DNA of 64,000 nucleotides from positions 28,530,673 to 28,594,672 of the forward strand of contig OU744732.1 of assembly GCA_916613615.1 (NCBI GenBank), given 5' to 3'. The notes below the pieces were generated by a model, which worked only from the letters and a program-made list of their open reading frames with translations, searched no databases and was not told the origin of the DNA. Below, piece after piece: positions 35,820 through 46,964 of this stretch. This DNA is from Steromphala cineraria (lineage: Eukaryota > Mollusca > Gastropoda > Trochida > Trochidae). The position numbers were made by a program, and so were the translations under genes. How positions within the stretch are numbered: the stretch's first letter is position 1; every line of letters begins with the position of its first letter.

Positions 35820-38800
35820 GTCAGTAAATTATCCTTTTATTCGACTGTGTGAAGTAACTTTTAAAAATCTTGAGAAACGCATTTTGCAGCAATTTGTAAT
35901 TTTAACCTAACCTATTCCCTGTATCTGTCCGAGTACTTGATGCGCCTGTTCAGTTGTAAAGCAGTTACCCAAAAGCTTGTTTATATATCATATATCATGT
36001 ATTTGTGATGTCTTCTTATTGTCAATCGATGTGAGTAGGGGAAAGGTTTCTAATTGTATCGTTATGGAGAGTCTCATTAAGAAAATAAAGGAAACTGGAA
36101 TTCATTTCAATTTTGCCAAAGTACAAAAACATTCACGTCTCCGCTTACAACCATGATATAACTTTGGGGTTAATACTATCCTGATCAAAATTCAAAGGGT
36201 AATAAAGTGTAGTTTATCTTGGTTACCGAGGATGGTACAATGAATGATCCTTGACAAATTTAAAATAAAACACAAGTTTGTAGTTTGTATTGTCATATAC
36301 ATTATAGCCTCCGATGTTTTTTTCTTGTACATTCGTGTTTCAATTCAAATGGGTGAATATTTATATGCAGTGTACTGTTTACAAGTCATGAATAAAGTGC
36401 ATGCAGCAGACTTATCATTTCGATGTGTATATTTCGTTGACAAGTAGCTAACGTATTTCTATTTTATTTCAAAATCGTATTTTAAATTGTATTTTCTTCA
36501 TATACAGACATCGGGTCCATGCATGAAGCGACCCTGCGGTTCAGGACACGTGTGTGTTCCTGTAGCCAGCGGAACAGATTTCAGATGCCTGCCCACTCAA
36601 GAAGAAACAACAACAACCATAACAACAACAGCAGCAGCAGCAACAACAACAACTGCAAAACCAGGTGGTAAGTAGAAGCAATCACTGACATGTACGTGTA
36701 GGGAAAATTAAATACATTTTTCTTATATCTTATATTCGATAAACTCCCTGAAATAAGAGAATCCAAATTTATCTCTTCATTTCAAAGTTAAGATCCATAC
36801 TAATCTTTAACATCAACAGGACAGTAGCACGATTTTGAACATTATATTTCTTCCTGAATTATGGTAAGTAGAAGCAATCATTTACAACTAGGAAAATACA
36901 ATATATATTCCTATATATTATTATTTGATTCTTCCCCGATAAGAAGAGAATCAAAGTTTACCTATATTAGTCTTTGATTAATACTTGACATCAAAGATAA
37001 AAAACTATCACACTTTTAAATAATAAAGGGTCAGTAGCACGATTTTGAACATGTGATGTCTTCATGAATTATCATCCTTAACAAAGTCATACATGCCATC
37101 AGGTCACTCAAAACAAGACATGCTTTTCAGGAAATTTTGTTTATGATAATAGGTAGTTATGAACAAGAGAATAATTATCTAGATATTGAAAGCTATTTCG
37201 TTAATTATTCGTCGTATGTGTGTATGTATCAAATGTGCTTCAAATCATACTAGCAGTGGCAATTCGTGTATCTTACCTACTTTTAGGATGCTATGTATCT
37301 TTGTGCACGATGAACCTCGGATAAAACTCAATGGCTATGGTGTTTCTATAATGTTCTACCTACACCATAACTGTATGTAGCCTGTCTACATTGAAGAGAT
37401 AGCCAATACTTCTCTGGCAGACAGAATTGCAATTGTCTTTGGCTTTTTTTGCAAACAGAAGCGTTTAGTAAATGCAATCCCGTTTAACATTATCATACTT
37501 TCTCTACAACAGATATTTCTGTTGATAAATATGTCATTACGGGTAATATTAGTAAATATCTTGACAACGTGATCTAATGATATTGAATCTTCTTAGTCAT
37601 CCTCTCCCTACAGGGGAAGCTCAGTAATGTTAGTTTGATCCAGCCTCTGTTCAAATTAGTCACATACATGGATAACAAAGGTAGCAGCCCGATTGGATGC
37701 ATTCGACGTTAGTTGTGCAATCAGCGACGCCGTTTCAAAAGTGGTCATTCTTAAAAGGGCAGTAGCACGTTTTTAGGGGGAATATAAGGTGATGTCAGAA
37801 AAATGAAAATTAATAGTTCCAATTAAAAACCACAATGTCTTTAAACTAAATGGCGCAGTAATAATTCAAATATAACACGTAAAGTTTAGCCATGCGATTC
37901 CTTTTTCTTACACAAATGAATTAAAGGTGTTCACACAAAATGGCCGCCAGTGGATTTTATGTGAATCTTCATACTTTGTCCTCTCACTATGGCTTGTGTT
38001 ATGAGATTTTTGACATTGTCAAAATAATACATTGAGCATTGACTTATAATTAATAGTGAAAAATTATAAATATAAAATTACAAAAAAACGTGCTACTACC
38101 CCTTTAAAGCCTCATATCCATATGCTGTATCAATGACATTAAACATGCAGGGGAGATATATGTTTGTTTTGTAAAACAAGTCTATAATTCTTTTGGGGTT
38201 TTGATGTAAATTAGTTTAACAACATTTTACATAAAATAAATGATAATCTACATATCTAAACTATAATTTACACATAAACTTACTATGTTTAAAAAAAAAC
38301 AATGTATATTTGATTTTTCTAATATTTTCCTTCACATTGTTAAAGATATATAATTTAACATAAAGGTGTGATATTTTTCCATGTTAGTATACGGCCGTAA
38401 AGTTAACCCTAAGCAATGGTATCCAAAACGCGTTATTGCCTGCAAATAAGTGAGATATTTTATATTGCAACTTTGCACCGCTAGGGCAATCTGCCATAAC
38501 CCCGGAATTGAGGATATAATGGAGTTCTACGACTGAGCTGCCTCTCTGGGGAGAAAATACTGCCAAGTTGGCGTTTGTGGCATGATTATTTAATGTCGTC
38601 ATACTTCATTATTTCATTCGTTTACCAAGGTGTTAAAGTAAAAATCAATCCAAAAAATTATTTCTGGTGCATTGGGATGTGTCTAATGATATGGTCGGTT
38701 TCTGAATTGGTTTTACATGATATCTTTGCATACGAATTCAACAATGAAGATTGTATTTTCATGTTAAATCAAAAATGGTATTGGTAATTAAATTATTATT

Positions 38801-41800
38801 TAATCTTAATGTACATGATATTGTTTATTGAACTCAAGGTATAAAGATCGCATGGTGCATTACATTAGTGTTAAATGTTTTAGAAGTGATTATTATTGTT
38901 GATAAGTAGTTTTTTAATTATTGAACATATTTCTACTAATATATAAATTCGGTACAGTTGGATGTCATTTTTAAACTATTTAGAAACTCTATTTTTTTTT
39001 AAACCTAAAATAACCTATATATTATACATTTTGAAAGATAAAACACTAACTATATATATATATCAAGTCTTCAGTGCGAGTTTCGTTTAAGAGATAGTTC
39101 CGAAAAAAATACATAAGTTGTAAATATTGAAATTTAATCAGTTGTTATATTATCTGTTTTTCATAAGAGATGGAAATAATAGAGAAACCACTGGTCAAAT
39201 ACTAATTTAAGAAAAAACTTAAAACTATCATTAGGATAATTCAATTCTCAATGTTTAAAACAAGGTTACGTAAACATTAGTATAGATTTGTTTCGTACCT
39301 GCCTGGTGTCTCCATTGACTAATTGACTCAGTTGACTAATTTACGGAAAGTCTCCAATAGTTTGTCCGACCGATGCCAAGCATGTTACCGTCGAAATCAA
39401 TGCGCTCGAACGCATCTGCCCGAGTCCGAGAAAAAGTCCTGAAATCCAAAAGTGCGTTTAAAACTAAGGGCGACTTATACAGTTTCTTTTAGGAAAATAG
39501 AGTAATCTCACAAAAACGAAAATGCATTACCCTTACATCAAATAGATAAAGTTGTTCACACAAAAATGAGGGTTAGGTAAAGGGATGAACAACCCTCTGA
39601 AGATAAATTAAAATTGGCATAAATCAATATTTATTTGGGGATATCTTTGGAAATATTTTTGTAATTTAGGATAGTTCCTGGAAATAAAACTCCTCTTATG
39701 CCAAATATAACAATCCAAACTGAAACAGTATTTAGAATGTACAATGCATACTGCTACACGTTAAACAGACATATAAGTTTATGGATTTTTATTGAAACAC
39801 TGTAAGGGGTTAAAAATCATCTTTATAGAAATATTATCATAAAATGAATAGTATCATTTTGTATTCACAACTGAAAGTATGCAAGTGCATGCAAAACTAA
39901 CGGGTGAAGAATATATAGTTGATGATGGTAATAAGTTCTAATTATTGGATAATTTATTTTCAAGATGGTTTTCTCCTGAAAAGGGAACGCTCATGTAACG
40001 ATACCGTTAAATTGATATATATTCAAACTGCACCCGGTACTTAGTGCTTGGGGCAATCATTACGTGATTGACAACACATGACTGATTTCTAAACTGTCAA
40101 TCTGAGCACACAACTATGTGTGGATTATATGAATTTATTGTTTTGTTCCTGTATAAATATATGTTACCTTCCATTTGTAATCATACTTGACAAGACCCAC
40201 ATAATGGTCGAAATGAATTCATCGTATTAAGGAAGATTGATCCAGCCTGAACCACCTGATGTTTACTCTTTACCCATATACAACCTTTCTTCACGTGAGA
40301 AACCCACTCTCCTTATATATATATATATATATATATTATGTTACTTATTTCCTTCATACTGTCTATTTAAGCCTTGGAAAAATATCAGCTCTCCTTTGTA
40401 GCCCTTGAATTCATTGCAACTGTCTTCTTTAGTCATACATTCGCTGAAACTATCTTCTTTAGCCCTTGGATTCATACTAAATGTCAACTTTAGCCCTTGG
40501 ATTCATATTAAGGGATTTCTTAACGGTTAGGGTTAGGGTTAGGGTTAGCGTTATAGGTTCACAGTACAATAAGTTCGCCACTTTACCTACAATATACGTT
40601 ACCGATCCTTGCACTAGACAAACTAACCCTAAAACATTGTCGATACGGATCCAAGGGTTAAAAAGGATAGTCAACAAAAATCTTACTGCTAAAAAAATTC
40701 ACTCTAACGAGAATCCAAGGGCTAATTTCCTAAAGATATTTATTTAGTGGCGAACATATTGTTGTACCGATTGCATTACTTATTGACCAATTGCAGATTT
40801 TGGCCTATAATACAGTTAAGTACATGTAGGAAAACACATAAATTGAATGTTGGTAACATAAGTCTACCCAGCTGAAAATATCTCATCACAATCCATACAA
40901 AATCCGTCACAGCTTTTGATAGGTACGGCAATTTTCCATGTATTTGAAAATCCGCCATGGATTTGGAAATCCGCCACGGATATGAGGCCTGCCATGGATT
41001 CGAGTCCTACATATATATATATTATATGATTATATTCAGTATGCCTAATAGCGAGATTATATCATGTATGCGTAACTTATTTTGATATTATCTCCATCAA
41101 ATGGTTTTTAATTAGCAAATTCAATGGTATCTTCATGCCTTAACTAAATGCTATATATTCAATTATTACTTAGTGAGTACTACATATGAATTCTTATGGC
41201 ATTACTAATTATCTTTTAATTCTTTAAATCATTCTTCAATTCATTATTTCTTTACCCTGAAATGATAATTCCAACACAGGAGATGTAACACGCTATTAGT
41301 TTCGATTTGTAATTACGATTAAGGATATATATATTATATACCTATACAAGTTCGGATGACTAGATGTCCGTTTTCCCATTACGATTGTCATTTCTTAGTT
41401 CTGATGTTTATAATTTAATAATTAAGAAATATTCCTCTTTGAATTGCAAACAAATAACATATTTTAATCTTAAAAATTTAAGAATTACATTTAATCAAAC
41501 CAGATAATATACATTAAATGTAAAATGTGCAAAAGTAGCATGTATAGTTACTAACGGCCTCTAGCATGCTCCACACGCAAAATTAATGTCCAGTTTTTGA
41601 ACATTCTCCAACACATATATTTATTCCTTCATTTACAAGTACGTGGAGATGAACAAAGATAATCATCATGTAAATGATACATTTTAAGTAAGTCATTAAT
41701 TCAGGTTACAATTTTTCAACATTACGTTAGTTGTCATTTAGAAAATACATTGGCGAATTGATCTTTAATTAGGTAGTTCGGAGTACTTATGCGCATCTCC

Positions 41801-43952
41801 CATTGTCATATAAAATTCGATTTTGATGACGTCACCTAATGATATACAATACTCTCCTACACGTGTTTATGTGCTTCGCCGTGCGCTGGCTAAATATTAA
41901 TCTTTGTGTGCATTGGACATTAATGTTTTAAACCATCTAAATCATTATCAAAACTAAAGTACCTCGTGACTCTCGGGTCTGTGGTATGTAAACAAAGCGA
42001 TCACGCCATATAACATGACACAGTGGATAGAGAGTACGGAAAAATATAGGATTATCTATTTTATAAAATGATGTAGTAGATCAATATGTTATTACTAGTA
42101 AGCAGCATGTAAACCTTGCGACAACGTTGATATTTGTTCTAATCTTTTGTGGAGGAATATTATGGGATAGAGACCATTCATTTTAGCAATTTGAAGCAAT
42201 AGCATTATTTTAATTTCTAATATTCTATGTATCCAAAATTATGAATAATCTTCTTTTCACAACTATGTTGAAACCATGAGAATAAAAAAGGTGAAATTAA
42301 GAAAATAAAAATCATTCTTGAAGATGATGTTTTTTCACATTGTTGAAATTGATATGCAAATTAGAAAGTTCATATTTTCGTTAAAGGCCGAAATATTATA
42401 ACTCGATACGACAGTGATATCTGTTAGAATGGACATATGCAAATTACTCAAACTTATCCTTTGAATTATCAAAAAATTATAAGTGTTTTCTATTAATATT
42501 AACTAAGTTGGAAATACGTTTCTCCGGCCCCAGGAAAATGGACACGATGCTTTCATACATTTATGACTGGAAATAATCAGAGGGAATTTATCCCCATGTA
42601 TACCCCCTTTGAGATGTGTAACGTATTGCAGCAAAATTAACAATCTCATGCAAACGAGATTTGTTTTAAATGCTATATATTCACTGACAATTATGTCTTA
42701 GAATTCTTTGCTTGTAGCATTTGGTATTCCCGATTCAATTTAATGTATGGCATTAATAAACATTCTTATTTGCCTACATTTACTTCATATCATAGAACTA
42801 CTGACATTTACGACGCATTAAGTGTTAAAAGGTGGAACTCATAGTTTTTACTTATCTGCTGATCTTTATTTAATTGATTTGTGATGAAATATTACAAAGA
42901 ATATTTTCTCTTTGATTGAAATGACTGGCCCCTACATTCATCCGGGTACGTTACTCATTTCTCTTCTGACACACATAATGTACGAAACACTGAAAATGCA
43001 GATAAGGGTCAACCATTGTTGGGGGGGGGGGGGGGGGGGGGGGGGGCGTATCTGCTGTCGAAAGACTGTAAACAACAGCTAACAATACGAATGTTTTTGG
43101 TCAATTAAGTCTATTTCCCCTTTGAACTTCGGTGGAAATAATTGGCTGTGTTCTGATGAGATGTTCTTTGATCATGAAAAAGTATAAAAACTATATTTCA
43201 TTCATTTTGAATTTTCTATCCGAACTACCTACTTTAATTCATTTGTACAAGGACAAGAATTGAAAAGCTCGATTGACTATATGAAAGAATTGACAGCACC
43301 TAATGATGTTAAATGTATCTTTACACAAGTTAACATTATAATTGGTGTTTGTTTTCATCTAAAATTGATTTTACAAGTAAACAAACACGGATTCAGAATG
43401 TAGTCATGGGAAGTTTCTGATTAACGAGTTTTAAACCAGAAGGATATCATTATGTGTGTTAAATGATGTATGACCGACACTGGTTGTTGGTTCAATCATT
43501 TATATAACTTAGTAATTACATGTCACAATAACACTGGCGCGCTCTGGTTGCGGCCAAAGGTGGCAATGACTATAATCGTTAACGAAAGTCGGAATACGGA
43601 TTTTATAGCTACAATGTGATGCTAACATACTTTGTAAGTTCGATCCAATGTTTTAAAATAATGAAACATCAAGGTGGATCGTTATTTGGCTATCGGATTT
43701 TACATCTGTACATGCAGGATTTGAATAGAAATATTAACAACAATTAGCGTTTCTTTTTTGAGAGAGTGTACAAATAATTGATCCACACATACACGTACAA
43801 AAGGTAAAAGGTAGTCTTAGCTATAACGAGTCTCGTAAAGTTGTTGAGTTATGAGAAGAAAAAAAATTGTGGCAAATGGTCGGATAAACTAGCGGACTTA
43901 CAGATGGTCTAGCACTCTTAACTGCTTTTACCCAACACACCTCTCTCTCTCT

Positions 43953-43990
<38 letters not shown>

Positions 43991-45777
43991 CACAACCACA
44001 CACACACTCTTTGTAGCTTGGGTTTAATTATAATGTTCTGTATGATTAGCCATCCACTTTTCCATTTAACAACACAAGATTAATTTTCACTTTGTAGTAA
44101 TTCAGATTTAACAAATATGTTAAAGTGATGACAACCACTGTTCGCAATTGTGTACCGAGGAAAGTTTATATCGTCTAATTGATGCTTTCAGATGCTTGCA
44201 CAGACGCCCTCTATACTAATGGATCCTACCGATGTGACATTGGATGTGGCTTTGATGAAGTGAATCAACTTTGTAGGATGATGAAAGGTAATCTTCATAT
44301 TCATGACTATAAAACATCAAAGTATTTTGACGTGATTTAAAATATATTTAAGTATTAAGCAAAGTTAGGTTGCTACAGTATCATCGTACCACTACAGGTC
44401 TGTTTCATGCAGATTGCAATTATCAAGTGGTCCACAATCTGCATGAAACAGACCTGTAGTAGTACAATGATATAGTAGCAATCTGACTTTGCTTAATACT
44501 TATCTAGATCCATTTCCCAAATGTTGAGCACTTTGCAAAATGTTTACAAGGCTCACTCATCCAAAACACACTGGTTTTGTATTTTTCTTATATAAATGAT
44601 ATTTGAGACGCAAAAGGAAAAAAAGACAAACGGACTGAAAACGTAACCTTACGGTACCTCATTCTAAAATGTTTATGTCAAAAGAATATAGTGTCGTAAT
44701 TGTTACATATATCTGTATCTTTCAATATTGAAGCACAGTGGTGTACATGCGGGTATGCTTGACTCTCAATGGCCCGGGTTTGAATCACAAAAACGATTTA
44801 AAGACTTGAGGTCTGCTTATTTGCTACACATTAGGTTGCATAACGGACCGAGGACATGTCACTTAATATAAAATGATCATTAGACCAAAGAGCGGACATA
44901 TTTGTTAAAAGTTTAGCAGAAATTATATTTTTTTATCAACTGTTTTTCAGCGAACTCTTATTATTATTTACTAAATTTTGTTTATTCTAATTGGAGTACT
45001 ATTTGCCATTATCAATAGTTTATATGGCATACTCATGAATTACTGAATGACTGAACTGACCAGTTCGTTTGCGCATTATTTTAGAGTCTGATTTTTAGAT
45101 AATAAGGACAATTATAGAAAGACTCCAATGCATTTTAAACATAGATTTGATGAATATCAGATTTACATTTAATATTGGAAAACGTTTAAAAGCGACAAAA
45201 TTTTAGAAGAAAATCGTTAATGAATAACCTTTCTGGCTAGTGGCTAGTCCTTCGTTCTTCTGATTCTTTTCAGAAACATTTTAGAACAACGTGGCTGCTA
45301 CTGTGCTACCTGTAACAATTTGGAACAAACACCCACGTTGTTGATCAACCTATGCAAACTAAATTCGTTTAAATTGAATTGTAATATTTTTGAAGTCGAT
45401 GTTACGAAAATGTTGAGTTTTTTTGCTCAATGAACATGAAACTTTATGAAACATCTCCCATGTCACTTTATTAATACCTAACAAAATACTGATTTTTGTT
45501 GTTTTCAGAATGTCTGGAGTATGAAAACACATTTGAAAGGTACCAAAGGAAATTCATCAAGAAACACAATGACCATATATACAGGTATAGTACGACTGTA
45601 CATGTCGACTGTAAGGCAGAGTGTATTGCCAAAGAATGCCTTACATATGAGGTGGATGGAAACAATTGCTATCTACAGAATGTGTTTTGGTTCGATGTTG
45701 AGGAAGAAGAAAGGGTACCTCAGGCAGCTCGTATAGACCATTATCAGAGAAACTGTAGAATTTGGCGTCAACTGTAG
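35529..45777 (+). CDS. secreted PAN/apple-domain protein, four exons
   Basis: Joining 35529-35819, 36508-36667, 44192-44287 and 45509-45777 gives 816 nt, or 271 residues plus TAG. Phases are 0, 1 and 1, and every intron has GT-AG ends. Layout: signal peptide about 1-20; a PAN-like module with Cys 48, 52, 58 and 70; an EGF-like half module with Cys 102, 107, 113 and 124; a Thr/Ala-rich, probably O-glycosylated linker 127-149; a small Cys segment (153, 165, 169, 178); and a C-terminal PAN/apple domain with six cysteines (184, 217, 221, 226, 236, 265) in the expected order. There is no transmembrane segment or anchor signal after it. Family knowledge: PAN/apple modules bind proteins or sugars outside the cell. 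The ligand is unknown. The exon set is inferred from frame and junction fit and could miss extra exons in the 7.5-kb intron 2. Confidence 0.8.
36508..36667 (+). CDS. PAN gene exon 2 (EGF-like half, Thr linker)
   Basis: The acceptor TTCTTCATATACAG|ACA is preceded by a T-rich tract. The peptide begins TSGPCMKRPCGSGHVCVP and ends in a CAA/CAG-repeat-encoded run of Thr and Ala. The donor is G|GTAAGT at 36668, phase 1. This donor region is tandemly duplicated 196 bp downstream. Confidence 0.8.
36666..37065 (+). repeat. tandem duplication spanning the exon 2 donor region
   Basis: Sequence starting TGGTAAGTAGAAGCAATCA at 36666 recurs at 36862, and both units end in CAGTAGCACGATTTTGAACA (36822 and 37032) plus a CATGAATTA- or CCTGAATTA-type tail. 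The units are about 200-210 bp and diverged. The second copy repeats the splice donor GTAAGT at 36864. Confidence 0.65.
37066..37600. other. intron 2 of the PAN gene, no recognisable feature
   Basis: Intronic AT-rich DNA. The open frame at 37186 shows no domain and is not called. Confidence 0.45.
37601..37735. mobile_element. partial CTCCCCACAGAGG-type MITE
   Basis: CTCTCCCTACAGGGGAAGC, CAGCCTCTGTTCAAATTA and TTAGTTGTGCAATCAGCGAC match the left half of the 27585-27930 element. The right half is missing, and the family A element at 37755 follows closely. Confidence 0.6.
37755..38103. mobile_element. TTAA MITE family A, opposite orientation, in intron 2
   Basis: TTAA at 37751-37754 and 38104-38107. 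Ends AAGGGCAGTAGCACG and CGTGCTACTACCCCT. Confidence 0.8.
38108..40310. other. intron 2 DNA without clear feature
   Basis: On the minus strand near 38550-38480 an A-box-like GGCAGCTCAGTCGTAGAAC is seen without a convincing B box. Otherwise AT-rich and featureless. Confidence 0.4.
40315..40337. repeat. TA microsatellite
   Basis: About eleven TA units. Confidence 0.85.
40371..40720. repeat. TAGCCCTTGGATTCAT repeats around a TTAGGG tract
   Basis: TAGCCCTTGRATTCAT recurs at about 40400, 40457 and 40490, and the complement GAATCCAAGGGCTAA appears at 40711, so the segment is partly tandem and partly inverted. Between the arms lies a telomere-type tract (40525-40548) and a single AACCCTAA in the opposite sense at about 40625. 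Confidence 0.55.
40525..40548 (+). repeat. short interstitial TTAGGG tract
   Basis: About four units of GGTTAGGGTTAGGGTTAGGG type, the telomere repeat shared by vertebrates and many molluscs. Confidence 0.8.
40760..43020. other. intron 2 DNA without recognisable feature
   Basis: AT-rich. A TGACGTCA octamer at about 41826 is isolated. No element ends were seen. Confidence 0.45.
43021..43046 (+). repeat. poly-G run of 26
   Basis: An uninterrupted run of 26 G on the sense strand of intron 2, able to form G-quadruplexes. Length may be unreliable in the assembly. Confidence 0.85.
43941..44008 (+). repeat. CT and CA microsatellites
   Basis: (CT)n is followed by (CA)n, broken by single GCA and ACC changes, about 180 bp before exon 3. 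Confidence 0.85.
44192..44287 (+). CDS. PAN gene exon 3 (small Cys-rich segment)
   Basis: The acceptor GATGCTTTCAG|AT joins the split Asp codon. The 96-bp exon encodes ACTDALYTNGSYRCDIGCGF and then a short acidic stretch to LCRMMK. The donor AAAG|GTAATC gives phase 1 at both ends, so the exon is symmetrical and skippable without frameshift. Confidence 0.75.
44350..44501. repeat. long hairpin in intron 3 of the PAN gene
   Basis: Arms of about 67 nt (for example CTACAGGTCTGTTTCATGCA and its exact complement) differ at only about half a dozen places and enclose an 18-nt loop. It begins about 60 bp after exon 3. It may be a fold-back MITE. In the pre-mRNA it would form a long double-stranded stem. 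Confidence 0.75.
44735..44880 (+). mobile_element. tRNA-derived SINE-like segment in intron 3
   Basis: An A-box-like AGCACAGTGGTGTACATGC is followed about 36 bp on by a B-box-like GGGTTTGAATC. No tRNA fold with paired acceptor is apparent. The 3' end is undefined. Confidence 0.4.
45509..45777 (+). CDS. PAN gene exon 4 (C-terminal PAN/apple domain, stop)
   Basis: The acceptor TTGTTGTTTTCAG|AA completes a Glu codon. It encodes CLEYENTF then VDCKAECIAKECLTYEV, NNCYLQN and YQRNCRIWRQL, followed by TAG at 45775-45777. The six-Cys apple layout is complete with the first Cys at residue 184. A MITE begins only about 30 bp after the stop, and no clear AATAAA precedes it. Confidence 0.85.
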
Positions 45778-45811
45778 CCGAAACATGAATGCATTCAAGA
45801 ACTAATTTTAA

Positions 45812-46167
45812 AGGAGCAGAAGCACGTTTTTTGATAATTTTATATTTTAAAATTTTCACTGATAATTGTAAGTTAATGATAAATGTATTACTTTGATAGT
45901 GTCAAAAATCTCATAACACAAACCAATTATCCATAGTCAGAGGACAAAATATGAAGATTCACCTAAAATCCATGGGCGGCCATTTTGTGTGAACCCCTTT
46001 AATTCATTTTGTGTAAGAAAAAGGAATCGCATGGCTAAACTTTACATTATATATTTGAATTATTACTGCTTCAATTAGTTTAAATGCATTGTCTTTCAAT
46101 TGGAGCCATACATTTTCGATTTCCTGACATCACCTTATATCCCCCCTAAAAACGTGCTACTGCCCCT
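45812..46167. mobile_element. TTAA MITE family A, directly after the PAN gene
   Basis: TTAA at 45808-45811 and 46168-46171. Ends AGGAGCAGAAGCACG and CGTGCTACTGCCCCT. It starts about 30 bp after the stop codon of exon 4 and may form the 3' UTR. Confidence 0.8.
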
Positions 46168-46171
46168 TTAA

Positions 46172-46459
46172 AGGAGCAGGAGCACGTTTTAATATAAGTA
46201 ACACGATCTCATGAAATCGAAAATTCCTCTAAAATCAAATAATACAAAGCGGAAGTGAACGCACTGTGCTTTACCTCAAATGTGTACATAAAAATGGCCT
46301 CATGTGTTTTTGTTTTATGCCCGATATTTTCATTAAATCCTACTTAGTGATTCGGCTGAATAATTTAATGTTTGACCCTCTGGTTATACTAAAATTTATT
46401 TAGGACAATGTCACGAATGTGAACAAAATGAATATGAAAAAAACGTCTTAATGCTCCTT
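46172..46459. mobile_element. second MITE abutting family A (AGGAGCAGGAGCACG end)
   Basis: It begins immediately after the TTAA at 46168 with AGGAGCAGGAGCACGTTTT and ends AAACGTCTTAATGCTCCT, an imperfect inverted match. The interior differs from family A. The pair shares a single TTAA. Confidence 0.55.
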
Positions 46460-46964
46460 TAGGTTGAAGAACTACAGTTAAACCGAAGATATAGAAAGTT
46501 GGTTTAATAGATTAATACAAAAACCTTGTTTGGAATAATGAAATTTGATAGTGACTTGTTTAGATTGAAACAGTTGTTAATTTGATCCACATGAAGACTC
46601 ACTTCAGACTATAGAATAATGCTTTAAAACTCTTTTGAGGAAATAATATATATGTGGAATTAAAGCTACAGACAAGAAACGTTCTCCCTTAAAGAAGTCA
46701 AATAATTAAACTGTATATCAAAATCGGTACGTTTTTACAATTATTTTTTCTATTTTGAATTCAAATACAGAGTACTATGTTAATTGAAGACAAATGTCAA
46801 TCAAACCGATTTCAGCTTTATTTTCAACTGGAACAATTGATATCAAGTGTTATTGTTGACTTGCATTTTGAAAATATGGCACAATATGGATGATAGGACA
46901 GTTGTGTTTGACAAACTGGGCTCATGTTGTTCATGACATATAGTATTCAGCCCCATACATCCGT
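46460..46964. other. AT-rich DNA without recognisable feature
   Basis: Nothing was recognised. Confidence 0.5.

Noticed and set aside
38480..38555. tRNA-like head on the minus strand (GGCAGCTCAGTCGTAGAAC)
   Set aside because: The B box is not convincing, so I did not list it as a SINE or tRNA.
40477..40747. Overlapping open frames on both strands around the TTAGGG tract
   Set aside because: They are products of the repeat (TLTLTL and VRVRV translations) and lack any domain.
43150..43190. Possible hammerhead ribozyme core (CTGATGAG followed by GAAA)
   Set aside because: Stem II pairs poorly and stems I and III could not be formed from the flanks.
45521..45859. Alternative frames over exon 4
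   Set aside because: Only the frame continuing from exon 3 keeps the six-Cys apple pattern. The others are shadows.
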